From an uncultured Planctomycetaceae bacterium (lineage in GTDB: Bacteria > Planctomycetota > Planctomycetia > Planctomycetales > Planctomycetaceae), in NCBI GenBank assembly GCA_943787265.1, contig CALSLT010000037.1, positions 1 through 64,000 of the forward strand: a stretch of 64,000 nucleotides of DNA. Direction: 5' to 3'. This document shows, piece by piece, positions 34,698 through 44,573 of the stretch. Made by a program: the position numbers and the translations under genes. The notes beneath the pieces were generated by a model. That model saw only the letters and a program-made list of their open reading frames with translations, was not told where the DNA came from and did no database searches. How positions within the stretch are numbered: position 1 is the stretch's first letter; each line of letters starts with the position of its first letter.

Positions 34698-34979
34698 GTC
34701 ATTCCCGCGCAAGCAGGAACCCAGGCAAGACGTCATTCCCGCGGACGCGGGAAACCAGAACAGCAAAGGAAACGTGTCCGAAACAACTTCCCACTGTGGC
34801 TCCGCATTCCATGTGGAAAGCCTTTCATCGTGGCTCCTCACTCCGTGAGGAAAGCCCAATCCGAAGGAGCTGACGCGACGGAGTCGCGTGCCACAGAAAA
34901 CGGAAACCTGATTCGGACGCATCGCTGAATACAACGAACAGAACACAACACGTCATTCCCGCGCAGGCGGGAAACCAGA
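34698..34979. repeat. three copies of a GTCATTCCCGCG-type repeat
   Basis: Copies start at 34698, 34732 and 34952, each reading GTCATTCCCGCG-variable-CGGGAA-CCAG; copies 2 and 3 form CCCGCG/CGCGGG-like hairpins, copy 1 is decayed. They resemble the dispersed 'ATTCCCGCGnnnGCGGGAA' intergenic repeats seen in many bacteria (for example the dRS3-type of Neisseria). A family 1 palindrome is nested between copies 2 and 3. Confidence 0.75.
34830..34894. repeat. palindromic repeat family 1, copy 5
   Basis: 65 bp starting GTGGCTCCTCACTCCGTGAG and ending CGACGGAGTCGCGTGCCAC; the reverse complement of the copy at 34134-34198. A decayed third half-copy (GTGGCTCCGCATTCCATGTG) lies just upstream at 34796-34822. 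Confidence 0.8.
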
Positions 34980-35093
34980 TAAGCAAAACGAACAACTGAC
35001 ATACAGCGACGCGGCGAGGTCGGGCCAGGCCTGCCGCAAACGAAGACAGCTTTTGCAATACACCATTGAACGGACTTTTGAAGGACTATTCGA

Positions 35094-38000
35094 ATGATTC
35101 TCAGCTCATGGTTGACGACAGTTTCTAATCGGATTCGAAACGCCAGCGCACGACGACGGCTCAGTCGCAAGTACAAAGGCAACCGCTACGCAAGGCCAGC
35201 GGGAGTGATGGGGCGTTCGACCTCGTACGCTCGACCGAGCGGTGACATTCGCGAGTCGTTGTGGCACACGTTCGACGTGGCTCCGAGGTTCCACCGAGAC
35301 AGCCGCCGCTTCCAGCGTCAGGCGTGGAACACTTCGGACGTCGCGACGATGACTGAGCGGCTCGAAGACCGCACACTGCTGGCTGCTTTCTACTGGGACA
35401 CCAATGGCGACACTCCCGGCTTCGGCACGGCAAGCGGCACCTGGGCAGCGCCGACGCCCGGACCGACGATCGGGTGGAGTACGGACAGCACGGGTGCGTC
35501 TGTCATCGGTTCGATCACCACCACCACCTCCGACGACGTTTATTTCGGTTTCGATGGGGGAGGTGCAGGCGGTGGAGCCCTCGGCTCGGGCACAGTGACG
35601 GTCACCGGAACACAGAGCGTCAACGACATTCGGTTCGGTTATTCATCGGGAGCTATCACGCTGAGCGGCGGCACGATCGATATGGATGGGGGCGAAGATC
35701 TCATTCGGGCTGAAGCGGGTGGTGGCACGGCCACCAGCACCCACACGATCGACAGCAATATCACCAAGTCCAGCGGCAGCATTCGTATCGGAACCCAGAA
35801 CACGAATAACGAAAGATATATCCTCAACGGGGAATTGAGCGGTAACTTCTCGCTAGATGGCCGCATACAGAACAACACCGGCGTGGTCACCCTGAACGGC
35901 CTCAACACCTTCACAGGCAATGCCAGCCTCGTCACGGGCCAGTACAACGTGAACACCCTCGTCGACTCCGGCACGGCTTCATCCCTCGGTGCTGGCAACA
36001 CAATCAGCATGGGCGGCGGCGGCGCCCAGCAGCCGCGGCTCGTCTACACCGGCGGCTCCGCAACCTCGACCAACCGGACATTCCGACTCAACTCCACAGA
36101 CAACAACGGCAACATCGCGCAAAACGGCGCGCTGGATCTGGCAGGAAGCGTGACCACTACCGGTGGCGGCACATATCCCCTGCAACTCACCGGCACGGCC
36201 GATACTGGGACGAACACTGTATCGGGCGTGATCAGCGACGGCAGCGGAACGGTCAACGTCAGGGTCCGAAACTTTGGCGCGGTTGGGGTCACGGGTGAGG
36301 CTGGCTACTGGCAGTTCACCGGGGCCAACACCTACACCGGCTCCACCAGCATTCAAGAGAGCAGCACCCTCCAACTCGGTGACGGCGGCACCACGGGCTC
36401 GCTTTCCACCTCCAGCGCCATCACGGTCAATGCCGGGTCGAGCTTCATCGTCGACCAGAACGATACCGTATCCCAAGGCACGGACTTTAGTGATTCACTC
36501 AACGGCGATGGTGACGTCATCATGAACGGCTCCGGCACCCTGGAATTGAAAATCAAGGGAGGTTACGCCGGCAACACCACTGTCGATAGCGGCATCCTGA
36601 GATTGGTCAACACCACTGACCTCGCGGGCATGACCAGCGACAACTTCTTCATCAACAACGGCTCCACATTGGAAATTGAGTCCTCGGTGGGTGGTCCCAA
36701 CAGGAGCACCCTGCTCAATGATTCCGTTTTCACTTTCGACAACAATGGCGGAGGAAATATCAATTTCGTCAGTGGAAATCACCTCGCGCAAACCGGCAGC
36801 TCCGGGACCGCCCAGTTCATAACCACCGGAGGAACCAAGAACACCATCACTTCTTCAGCAGGTTTCATTAATCCTCAAGGGAGCGGTAACCATGTGACCT
36901 TCGCGGTGGCTGACGGCAGCGATGATGTGGATCTTGAGGTTTCCGTCAACATCAGCAATGGTACATGGCGCAAAGATGGAGCTGGAACCCTCTCCATCAT
37001 CAGTAACAACAACAGTCAGGTGAATTCGAATGGCTCCATCATTATCAACGATGGCACCTTTGAAATCGGTGGTAGTGGGCGGATACGATCTACTGGTCAA
37101 ACTTCGGGCGTCGTCGCAAGTGCCATCACCAACAGCGGCGTTTTCAAGCACAACAGCACCGCCAACCAGTCCGTCAGTGGCGACATCAGCGGCACCGGAT
37201 CGCTCGAGAAGGACAACACTGGAACCCTGACCCTGACCGGCAACAACAACTACACCGGGGCCACTACGGTCAACGGCGGCACGTTGGTGGTTAATGGTGC
37301 CACAGCCTCTGGCAGTTCAGTCACCGTCAACAATGGCGGAACTCTTGGCGGTTCGGGCACGGTCGGTGGCTCGGTTACCACTGCCAGCGGTGGAACGGTG
37401 GCTCCAGGAAACAGCCCCGGGATTCTGAGCACGGGTGCTTTCAGTCTGGTTGCCGGTTCGAGTCTGGACATCGAATTTGACGGCGGCACAACAGCGGGAA
37501 CGAATTACGACCAGGTGGCCGTGACGGGAACGGTCACATTGGGTGGTGCGTTGAACCTGCTAGATATTTCTGGAGGAATGGATCCCGCCGCTGGTGACGA
37601 GTTCGTCATCCTCAGCAACGACGGCACAGACGCCATCATCGGCACCTTTAATGGCCTGGTCGAAGGCGCAATCGTCTCGACGGACTTCGGTGGCAGTGGC
37701 CTGACCGCTCGGGTCACCTACATCGGTGGATTCGGTGGCAACGATGCAGTCATCGTGGTTGATGGTGGAACGGTTGAAGTTCCAGTCAATCCAGGCAATG
37801 TCGATGACAACTACACCGTTCAGGTCTCTGGTGGAAACCTTCAGGTGCTTCGAGACGGCGTCATCGTCACCAGTGTCCCGGTCGCGAGTGGCAACGTGGT
37901 TGTCATCGACGGTTCAGATGGCAATGACACACTGACAATCGACGATACAAACGACATTCCGGCCGCCGGAATTCGCTTCAACGGAGGCGCCGGTACAGAC

Positions 38001-41000
38001 GACATTGAAATCGCCATAGCCGGAGTCGACAACACGATCCGACTGAACGGAACCGGAAGCGAGGGTCTGCAGGCCAGCAGCGGTCATCTGACAATTGACG
38101 GCAAAGTTGTCGAGTTCAACGAGGTTGAGCAGACAAACACAATCACGATCACGGGAACCAACAACCTGACTGTCGATATCACCGGAGCCGGCGATATCAC
38201 GTTCACGCGTGAAAACGCGACTCAAACGCGAGTCACGCAGGCCGGCGGCGACTCGTTCGTCTTCGACAGTCCAACCGGCATCCTGAATGTCGACCTGGAC
38301 AACACCGCTCGAAACATCACGTTCACCGACATGGCGGACGACTTCAATCCGACCAACGGGATCGACATCGACGGCGGCAACGCTGCTGACACGGTCGTTG
38401 TCACCAGCCTGGGTGCGGCATTCACGGCTCGCGAACTCGACTTCCAGCTTGGTGGTGGGACGGACTCGATCACGATCAACGACACGCTGACATTGTCCAC
38501 GGTTGATTTCCGTGCAGAAACGATCGCCCAGGGCGCGGCCATCTCCGTGACCGGTACAACAAACCTTGATGCCGGAGCGGCGGGAACGATCACGCTGACA
38601 AACCCCGCGAATGATTTCGGCGGTGTCGTCACGGTCACCAACGCGGCAACGCTCGACCTCGTCGATGCGAACAGCCTGGGGATTGACACAATCACCGCCA
38701 CGAGTGCCTTTCTGCAGGCATTGGCTGGAAGCATCACGGATGGTCTGGCCGGCGAGGCGGCTAACATCACGGCGACAAGCGTCGCACTGCGAGCGACCAC
38801 TGGCATCGGCGATCTGGCAGCCGACGACAACGACATCGATATTTCGGCCACAAACCTCGCAGCCACGACGGCAACCGGCGACATCAGCATCACCGATTTC
38901 GGTGCGTTGAATGTCACGACCGTCGACGGACTGACAGGCATCGCCATCACAACTGGTGGAGCCGGCGACGACATCCTGCTTCGAGACGGAACAGTCGGCG
39001 GAACAGAACTGCTGGATATTCAACAGACCGTCAGCAACGCCGGCGCAGGTAATATCACGGTCTTCGCCAACGGCAATGCGGACGGAGACCAGCTCCAGGT
39101 CAGCACGAACGGAGACATTACCGCGACGGGCGGAAATATCACGCTGGTCAGCTTTGGCGACGTTGACTTCAACGGAAGCCCGATTGTGTCCACGACGGGG
39201 ACGGGAACGATCAATGTCCATGCAGGGGCGACGATCAACTTCGCCGGTGCAGTGACCACAACGGGTGGAGACGCCGACTCAGATATCGATGCTGGCGCTG
39301 ATTACTCACTTCGAACGAATGAAGGCAACATCACCGTCACGGCACCTGACAATGTTGCCGTTGAAGTAATAAACGCAGACTTCGATGCAGCGGGCGGCGC
39401 TGGGACGGTCATCATCACTGCAGACGTCGATGCGAGTGGCGCGGGGGCAATAACTGACAACGTAGCGGGCGATGGCGCTGCACTGGTTACCGGGGCGGCG
39501 GCCGTATTCCGAGCGGCAAACGGTATTGGTAGTGGAGACGCTCTGGAAACGGCCGTCAGCAATCTGGCGTTCAGCAATACGACATCGGGTAACGTCGAAC
39601 TTGACAACACCGGCGGACTCACCATTGCCAGTGTCGATGGCCAGGCGACTTCCAGCAACGTTGGGACCGGAACCACGACAATTTCAGCCAGCGGCCCGGT
39701 GACCTTTGCCGTGAACACGTCGAGCGGTGGCAATCTGACAGCCAACGCGACTGAGGACGCCGGAGCACTCGCCACGGACGACGTGACAGTCAATGCGGGA
39801 GTCACTGTTCAGTCGACAGCAGGCGACGTGACTTTCAATGCGGGTGACGACATCGTGATCACCGCGACGGGCGTCGTGCAGGCGACTGCCGCTAATGGCG
39901 ATGTCACGTTGAACTCGGGAGTTGCTGACAACGACAACGTGGGCACTCAGACACTGGATGGAACGGTTTCGGCGAACACTACGAACGGTGTTGTTACCCT
40001 GGACCTGAACGCTGACGGTTCTGCCACTCAGGCCGGGACGGGAACGATTACTGCGAACGGTCTTCGTCTGCTGGGAACGGGAGCCGACGGTTCGTTCGCT
40101 CTGGCCACCAGCACGACCAACGACGTGAATACAGTCGCTGCGGCAACAACCGGTGCGATTAACCTCCGCGACGACGACGGCCTTACCGTTGGGACAGTGG
40201 GCGGCACGGTGGGGATCACGACCTCGGACGATGCCGTCACGATTGAAAGCTCAAACGGAGCGGGCGGAGCGATCACGGTCTCACAGGCAATCACCACCGC
40301 TGGTGCGGGCACAACGGGTACCGTTGAGCTGAACGGCAACGTGCTGGTTAACGCGTCTCTGACGGCAGCCGGAGGGGCGATCACGCTCAACGGCCAGAAC
40401 GCCGCAACTTCCGATCTGGTGATTAATGCGGCTGTCACGTCCGCAGCCACGATCAACTGGACCGTCCAACGAGACATCATCATCAACGCGGTCGTTCAGG
40501 CGACGGCGGCTGGTTCGGATATCATCCTGACCGCGGACTCAGACGACCTTCCTGCAACCGGAGTCGCTGCCGGTGGTGTGCAGGTCACGACCGCTGGTCA
40601 GATCAACGCGAATGACGAAGTAACCATTCAGGGTTCTGACCTGTTTGTCACGGGCGCTGCCGTAGACAGCGTCGAGATTCAGGCTGACGGCGCGAACGCT
40701 CAGGTCACCGCTGGCGGCAACATTGGCATCGCCAGCAAGACAAATCCTGCGACGGCCGACGTTCGAATCGCTGGTATTGTCCAGTCAACTGGCACCGGCA
40801 ATGTCACGATCACGGCGAATAACGACCTGGTCATTACGACTGATGGAGACGTCACCAGCGCGGGCGGAACACTCGATCTGAACGGTGGTCGAGACATTCT
40901 CATCGACGGCGCCGCTGCAGGTCACGACGACCGGGGCTGGAACGATCGACGCGGACGCCGTTCGAGCGATCAGCATTTCCGGCACGAACACGCTGGTTCA

Positions 41001-41117
41001 GACCGTCAATGGCAGCATCGACCTGCTGGCCAACGCTGGCGGAGGCGCCCGGAACCTTCGATGGCATCTCTGTCGACGATGCGACGGTTACGAGTGCAGA
41101 CGGCGACATTTCACTAA
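35094..41117 (+). CDS. giant adhesin-like surface protein, N-terminal segment
   Basis: Opens a composite gene that runs to 56193. ATG at 35094 has AAGGA about nine bases upstream. Residues 1-89 are very basic and Arg-rich, followed by LEDRTLLAA (90-98), a planctomycete LEPR-XLL-type motif found near the N-terminus of giant surface proteins. Residues about 100-830 are beta-helix repeats of the autotransporter-associated type (GTLTLTGNNNYTGATTVNGG, then TVAPGNSPGILSTGAF, once complete at about 37.2-37.5 kb). After that come parallel-beta-helix-like repeats (TNLDAGAAGTITLTNPANDF, TSGNVELDNTGGLTIASVDG). The true frame is lost near 40,912: the last 65 or so residues after DILIDGAA are out of frame. 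Likely exported and bound to the cell surface. Confidence 0.82.
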   Translation: MILSSWLTTVSNRIRNASARRRLSRKYKGNRYARPAGVMGRSTSYARPSGDIRESLWHTFDVAPRFHRDSRRFQRQAWNTSDVATMTERLEDRTLLAAFYWDTNGDTPGFGTASGTWAAPTPGPTIGWSTDSTGASVIGSITTTTSDDVYFGFDGGGAGGGALGSGTVTVTGTQSVNDIRFGYSSGAITLSGGTIDMDGGEDLIRAEAGGGTATSTHTIDSNITKSSGSIRIGTQNTNNERYILNGELSGNFSLDGRIQNNTGVVTLNGLNTFTGNASLVTGQYNVNTLVDSGTASSLGAGNTISMGGGGAQQPRLVYTGGSATSTNRTFRLNSTDNNGNIAQNGALDLAGSVTTTGGGTYPLQLTGTADTGTNTVSGVISDGSGTVNVRVRNFGAVGVTGEAGYWQFTGANTYTGSTSIQESSTLQLGDGGTTGSLSTSSAITVNAGSSFIVDQNDTVSQGTDFSDSLNGDGDVIMNGSGTLELKIKGGYAGNTTVDSGILRLVNTTDLAGMTSDNFFINNGSTLEIESSVGGPNRSTLLNDSVFTFDNNGGGNINFVSGNHLAQTGSSGTAQFITTGGTKNTITSSAGFINPQGSGNHVTFAVADGSDDVDLEVSVNISNGTWRKDGAGTLSIISNNNSQVNSNGSIIINDGTFEIGGSGRIRSTGQTSGVVASAITNSGVFKHNSTANQSVSGDISGTGSLEKDNTGTLTLTGNNNYTGATTVNGGTLVVNGATASGSSVTVNNGGTLGGSGTVGGSVTTASGGTVAPGNSPGILSTGAFSLVAGSSLDIEFDGGTTAGTNYDQVAVTGTVTLGGALNLLDISGGMDPAAGDEFVILSNDGTDAIIGTFNGLVEGAIVSTDFGGSGLTARVTYIGGFGGNDAVIVVDGGTVEVPVNPGNVDDNYTVQVSGGNLQVLRDGVIVTSVPVASGNVVVIDGSDGNDTLTIDDTNDIPAAGIRFNGGAGTDDIEIAIAGVDNTIRLNGTGSEGLQASSGHLTIDGKVVEFNEVEQTNTITITGTNNLTVDITGAGDITFTRENATQTRVTQAGGDSFVFDSPTGILNVDLDNTARNITFTDMADDFNPTNGIDIDGGNAADTVVVTSLGAAFTARELDFQLGGGTDSITINDTLTLSTVDFRAETIAQGAAISVTGTTNLDAGAAGTITLTNPANDFGGVVTVTNAATLDLVDANSLGIDTITATSAFLQALAGSITDGLAGEAANITATSVALRATTGIGDLAADDNDIDISATNLAATTATGDISITDFGALNVTTVDGLTGIAITTGGAGDDILLRDGTVGGTELLDIQQTVSNAGAGNITVFANGNADGDQLQVSTNGDITATGGNITLVSFGDVDFNGSPIVSTTGTGTINVHAGATINFAGAVTTTGGDADSDIDAGADYSLRTNEGNITVTAPDNVAVEVINADFDAAGGAGTVIITADVDASGAGAITDNVAGDGAALVTGAAAVFRAANGIGSGDALETAVSNLAFSNTTSGNVELDNTGGLTIASVDGQATSSNVGTGTTTISASGPVTFAVNTSSGGNLTANATEDAGALATDDVTVNAGVTVQSTAGDVTFNAGDDIVITATGVVQATAANGDVTLNSGVADNDNVGTQTLDGTVSANTTNGVVTLDLNADGSATQAGTGTITANGLRLLGTGADGSFALATSTTNDVNTVAAATTGAINLRDDDGLTVGTVGGTVGITTSDDAVTIESSNGAGGAITVSQAITTAGAGTTGTVELNGNVLVNASLTAAGGAITLNGQNAATSDLVINAAVTSAATINWTVQRDIIINAVVQATAAGSDIILTADSDDLPATGVAAGGVQVTTAGQINANDEVTIQGSDLFVTGAAVDSVEIQADGANAQVTAGGNIGIASKTNPATADVRIAGIVQSTGTGNVTITANNDLVITTDGDVTSAGGTLDLNGGRDILIDGAAAGHDDRGWNDRRGRRSSDQHFRHEHAGSDRQWQHRPAGQRWRRRPEPSMASLSTMRRLRVQTATFH

Positions 41118-44008
41118 CAGGTACAGGTGGTACTACTGATGGTCGAGGCGTGCTGCTAACAAACACCGCTCTGGTCCAAACGACCGGGGCTGGTGGAATC
41201 ACGATCGACGGTACCGGGGCTGGAACTGGAACCGGTGCTGATGGTGTCCAGATTCAAAACACCGGAACGATCGTTGCATCGGCTGGTGGCGATATTGACA
41301 TCACCGGGATTACAACCGGTGATGACGGGGTGCGAGTGGCAGATGCGGATGTTACCGCAACTGGTACGGCCGGAATCACGATTGATGGTACGTCGACCGG
41401 AACGGTTGGTGGTGCTGACGGTTTCGCGATCTCCGGTACGGGAGCGACAATCACCGCCGTCAACGGTGATATAGATATCACCGGTGCTTCTGATACCGAC
41501 GACGGTGTTGAAGTCTTCCAGGGGCAGGTGACTTCGACCGGAACTGGAACGATTACCCTCGACGGAACCTCAATCGGCACGACAACGGATGACAATGGCG
41601 TCGAGATTCGAACAGCGACGGGTGCTGTGACCTCGACCACAGGCGACATTCTGATTACGGGTCTGACAGCGGGAGGCGATGGCGTCTTTATCGATGGCGG
41701 TGATGTGATTTCTCTCGGAGCGGCAACTGTCACGATCGACGGTACCACGACAGGTGGCAACGGAAACGACAGCGATGGAGTTCTGATTTCAGGCGCATCG
41801 GCTCAGGTGAACTCAGCAGGTGGAGCCGTCACTATTGACGGAACCACGGCTGGTGGTGGAACGGGCGGCGACGGAGTCGAAATTGCAGCAGGAGTGACGG
41901 CAGCAATCACTGCCACCAACGCGGCCACGATTGATATCACCGGTGTGGGTGACGGAGCGGACGTCGCTGTTCAGATTGATTCACCAATCAGCAGCGGGAC
42001 GGGGGCGGTTACCATTACTTCCGACGCAGGTGATTCGGCGAACGATGACATCACTTTCGGAGCCGCCGGCGACATCAACTCGGCCAGCGGATTGATCACC
42101 ATCGACGCGGATAATGCAGACGACACCGCTGACGTGACCATGGCGAACGGAGCGTTAATCAGCGCGGGTACCGGTACGGTCGAAATCTTCGCGGATGTGA
42201 ACTTCACCGTCGGTGAGGTCACCACGACAGGCCTGGTCAATGCCGCCGCTCTGGCCGGCAGCATTCTGGATGCGGACGCGGGGGCGGGCAACGACATTAC
42301 CGCCGGCAGTCTGGCGATTTCGGGTGAGACCGGAGTCGGTTCCGATGCCGACGCTATCGAAACAACCGTGTCGACTCTGTCTGGTCGAGCCAACAGCGGT
42401 GACTTCAACATCTCGAACACGGGTAACCTGGACCTGGCTGCGGTCGCTCTGACCACCAATGTTCAGGCTCTGTTTGGTGGCGAAACCGAAGTCATCGGCG
42501 TCACGATCGAAGACGGAGCTGACGACAACTCGACAGCTGACAATATCACGATTGTCACGGCCGGTTCACTGACCGTCAGCCTGGGGCCGGACGCGGACAC
42601 TGACACCGGCGGAGTCGACAACAACGACGGCGGCAACATCACGCTGACCGCCAACGGAGCCGCTGGCGACCTGACAATCAGCGCCCCCGTCTCTGTCGTC
42701 GACGGAGACGGCGGAGCGGCTGACGCCGACGGAAACATCGACCTGAACGCCGGCCGCGACCTCATCATCAACAACAATGCCGTCGTCAGCACGGACGCGG
42801 CCGGAGCCATCACCGGCGACGCCGTCCGGTCGATTGCCATCTCGACGACCAACGCGGCGGTTCAGACCGTCGACGGCAGCATTACGCTGCTGGCCAACGC
42901 TGGCGGCGTCGCTGGCAACTTTGCTGGTATCACTCTGAACGATGCGACCATCAGCACGACGACCGGAGCGATCTCACTGACCGGTACTGGTGGTGACACC
43001 GGTGACAACAACCACGGGATCTTCCTGACGAATACCGGGACCATTTCTTCCACCGGAGCTGAAGCGGATGATCCTGGTGCAGTGACCCTGATGGGGACGG
43101 CCGGCGTCGGAGCGGCGTCAGACGGTGTGAACGCCACCAACGCCGGGGCACACACAGTCATCTCGACCGCCGATGCCGCAGTGTCAGTCACCGGAAACTC
43201 GGCCACAGATGACGGTATCGACTTTCTCAGCTCCGCGATTGCAACAACGGATACGGGTGGCTCCATCACGATCGTCGGGACGACGACGGCCACGGTCGGC
43301 GATGCTGAGGGAGTCATTGTTGTCAAATCTGCGCTGAGTACGCAGGGCGACACCGCAGCGATCACCGTTACTGGCAACTCGACGAGCAGCGATGGTGTCG
43401 TGTTGTCCGGTTCCACTTCAACAACAGCGGGAGCAGGTGGCTCGATCGCGATCACGGGTACAGCGACTGGAAGCGGTGGTGGTGCTGGCGTGTTCGCTAA
43501 GAAGTCAGCGAACAGCACGATGGGCGATACGGCGACAATCAGCATTACCGGCATGAGTACGTCAAGTGACGGTATTCGCCTGATTGCTGCAGGTTCAACG
43601 ACGACGGGCGCTGGCGGATCGATCACGATCACTGGCCAGACCGCGGGTGGCGACGGAGTCCTGCTGGAGGATGATTCCGACGTGGAAGTGGCCGGGGCGG
43701 CGACGGCGACGATCACCATCAATGGAACAACCACCGGCGCGAATGGTGGCCACGGTGTGCGAATTGGTTCAAACGGCAATGACGTAACGATTACGTCGGC
43801 TGCCGGGGCGATTGCGATTACTGGCACAACGGCCGGCGGTGGTACGGCCGGAGACGGTGTGGTAATTGAATCTGGCATCGGGACAGCGATTGACGCTAAC
43901 GGGCGCGGCAACGATCACGATTACCGGAACGGGCGACGGCGCGGAAGCTGGTGTTCAGATCGATTCCCCGATTACCAGCGAAACCGGAGCCGTTACGATC
44001 CGGTCTGA
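41009..44008 (+). CDS. giant adhesin-like protein, second segment (frameshifted from the first)
   Basis: Continuation in a different frame. Between 40,912 and about 41,045 the protein is read in a third frame (VTTTGAGTIDADAVRAISIS), then from about 41,047 here (APGTFDGISVDDATVTSADG). It is made of Gly/Thr/Asp-rich beta repeats about 40-60 residues long, with the recurring phrases ITIDGT-TG, ADGDISLTGTGG, GAVTITSDAGDSANDDITFG and VQTVDGSITLLANAGGVAGN. The last one repeats the phrase at the frame break near 41.0 kb, which supports joining the segments. The frame fails again near 43,902. The ATG-like start at 41009 is only where the frame opens, not a real start. Confidence 0.7.
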   Translation: MAASTCWPTLAEAPGTFDGISVDDATVTSADGDISLTGTGGTTDGRGVLLTNTALVQTTGAGGITIDGTGAGTGTGADGVQIQNTGTIVASAGGDIDITGITTGDDGVRVADADVTATGTAGITIDGTSTGTVGGADGFAISGTGATITAVNGDIDITGASDTDDGVEVFQGQVTSTGTGTITLDGTSIGTTTDDNGVEIRTATGAVTSTTGDILITGLTAGGDGVFIDGGDVISLGAATVTIDGTTTGGNGNDSDGVLISGASAQVNSAGGAVTIDGTTAGGGTGGDGVEIAAGVTAAITATNAATIDITGVGDGADVAVQIDSPISSGTGAVTITSDAGDSANDDITFGAAGDINSASGLITIDADNADDTADVTMANGALISAGTGTVEIFADVNFTVGEVTTTGLVNAAALAGSILDADAGAGNDITAGSLAISGETGVGSDADAIETTVSTLSGRANSGDFNISNTGNLDLAAVALTTNVQALFGGETEVIGVTIEDGADDNSTADNITIVTAGSLTVSLGPDADTDTGGVDNNDGGNITLTANGAAGDLTISAPVSVVDGDGGAADADGNIDLNAGRDLIINNNAVVSTDAAGAITGDAVRSIAISTTNAAVQTVDGSITLLANAGGVAGNFAGITLNDATISTTTGAISLTGTGGDTGDNNHGIFLTNTGTISSTGAEADDPGAVTLMGTAGVGAASDGVNATNAGAHTVISTADAAVSVTGNSATDDGIDFLSSAIATTDTGGSITIVGTTTATVGDAEGVIVVKSALSTQGDTAAITVTGNSTSSDGVVLSGSTSTTAGAGGSIAITGTATGSGGGAGVFAKKSANSTMGDTATISITGMSTSSDGIRLIAAGSTTTGAGGSITITGQTAGGDGVLLEDDSDVEVAGAATATITINGTTTGANGGHGVRIGSNGNDVTITSAAGAIAITGTTAGGGTAGDGVVIESGIGTAIDANGRGNDHDYRNGRRRGSWCSDRFPDYQRNRSRYDPV

Positions 44009-44534
44009 GAATGGTGATTCGACGACGGATGACATCCAGTTCGGAGTCGGCGGTGACATCACTTCGACCAGCGGTTTGGTCACGATTGATGCGGACAACG
44101 CAGGAAACACGGCTGATGTATTTATGGCGGACAATGGAGCGGATTCAGCAGTCATCAACGCTGGCTCGGGCCAGATTGATATCGATGCTGACGTGAACGT
44201 CACGCTGGGAAGCATTCAGACGACCAGCACGACGGAACCGTCAATCGAGATTGATGCCATTGCCGGGGCCGTCATTGACGGTGGCGACGCGGCAACCGAT
44301 ATCGTCATCGGAGCTGGCGGAACGCTGGCAATTCGGGCAGCAACCGGTGTTGGTTCCGCGGATGCTCTCGACACGGACATGACGACGACGGAAATCGCCG
44401 TGTCGAACTCGACCAGCGGAAACGTCCAAATCTTCAATTCGACGGCCACTGGTGGTGATGATGCCAGCTTGACGGTCGGCACGGTCGACAGCACGGTTGG
44501 TATTGTGAACGGGGAACCGGGACGATCGTCCTGA
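43866..44534 (+). CDS. giant adhesin-like protein, third segment
   Basis: Picks up the frame after about 43,902 (AATITITGTGDGAEAGVQID), a close copy of the phrase at about 41.93 kb (IDITGVGDGADVAVQIDSPI), confirming that it belongs to the same repeat array. It runs through FGVGGDITSTSGLVTIDADN to TVGIVNG, then breaks at a GGGG run at 44511-44514. Between there and about 44,640 the protein is read in another frame (TGTIVLTNTSLEQSAITVED). Confidence 0.65.
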   Translation: MNLASGQRLTLTGAATITITGTGDGAEAGVQIDSPITSETGAVTIRSENGDSTTDDIQFGVGGDITSTSGLVTIDADNAGNTADVFMADNGADSAVINAGSGQIDIDADVNVTLGSIQTTSTTEPSIEIDAIAGAVIDGGDAATDIVIGAGGTLAIRAATGVGSADALDTDMTTTEIAVSNSTSGNVQIFNSTATGGDDASLTVGTVDSTVGIVNGEPGRSS

Positions 44535-44573
44535 CGAACACGTCGCTGGAGCAGTCTGCAATCACCGTCGAGG

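Noticed and set aside
33195..34979. Possible CRISPR array
   Set aside because: Copies are irregularly spaced, in both orientations and of two unrelated families; no regular spacers and no cas genes.
37914..39221. 435-codon minus-strand open frame inside the giant gene
   Set aside because: Low-complexity Asp/Arg/Val pattern mirrors the Gly/Thr/Asp repeats on the other strand; no credible protein features.
42862..43911. 349-codon minus-strand open frame (Pro/Val/Ser-rich)
   Set aside because: Mirror of the repeat array on the plus strand; composition is simply the complement of Thr/Gly/Asp codons.
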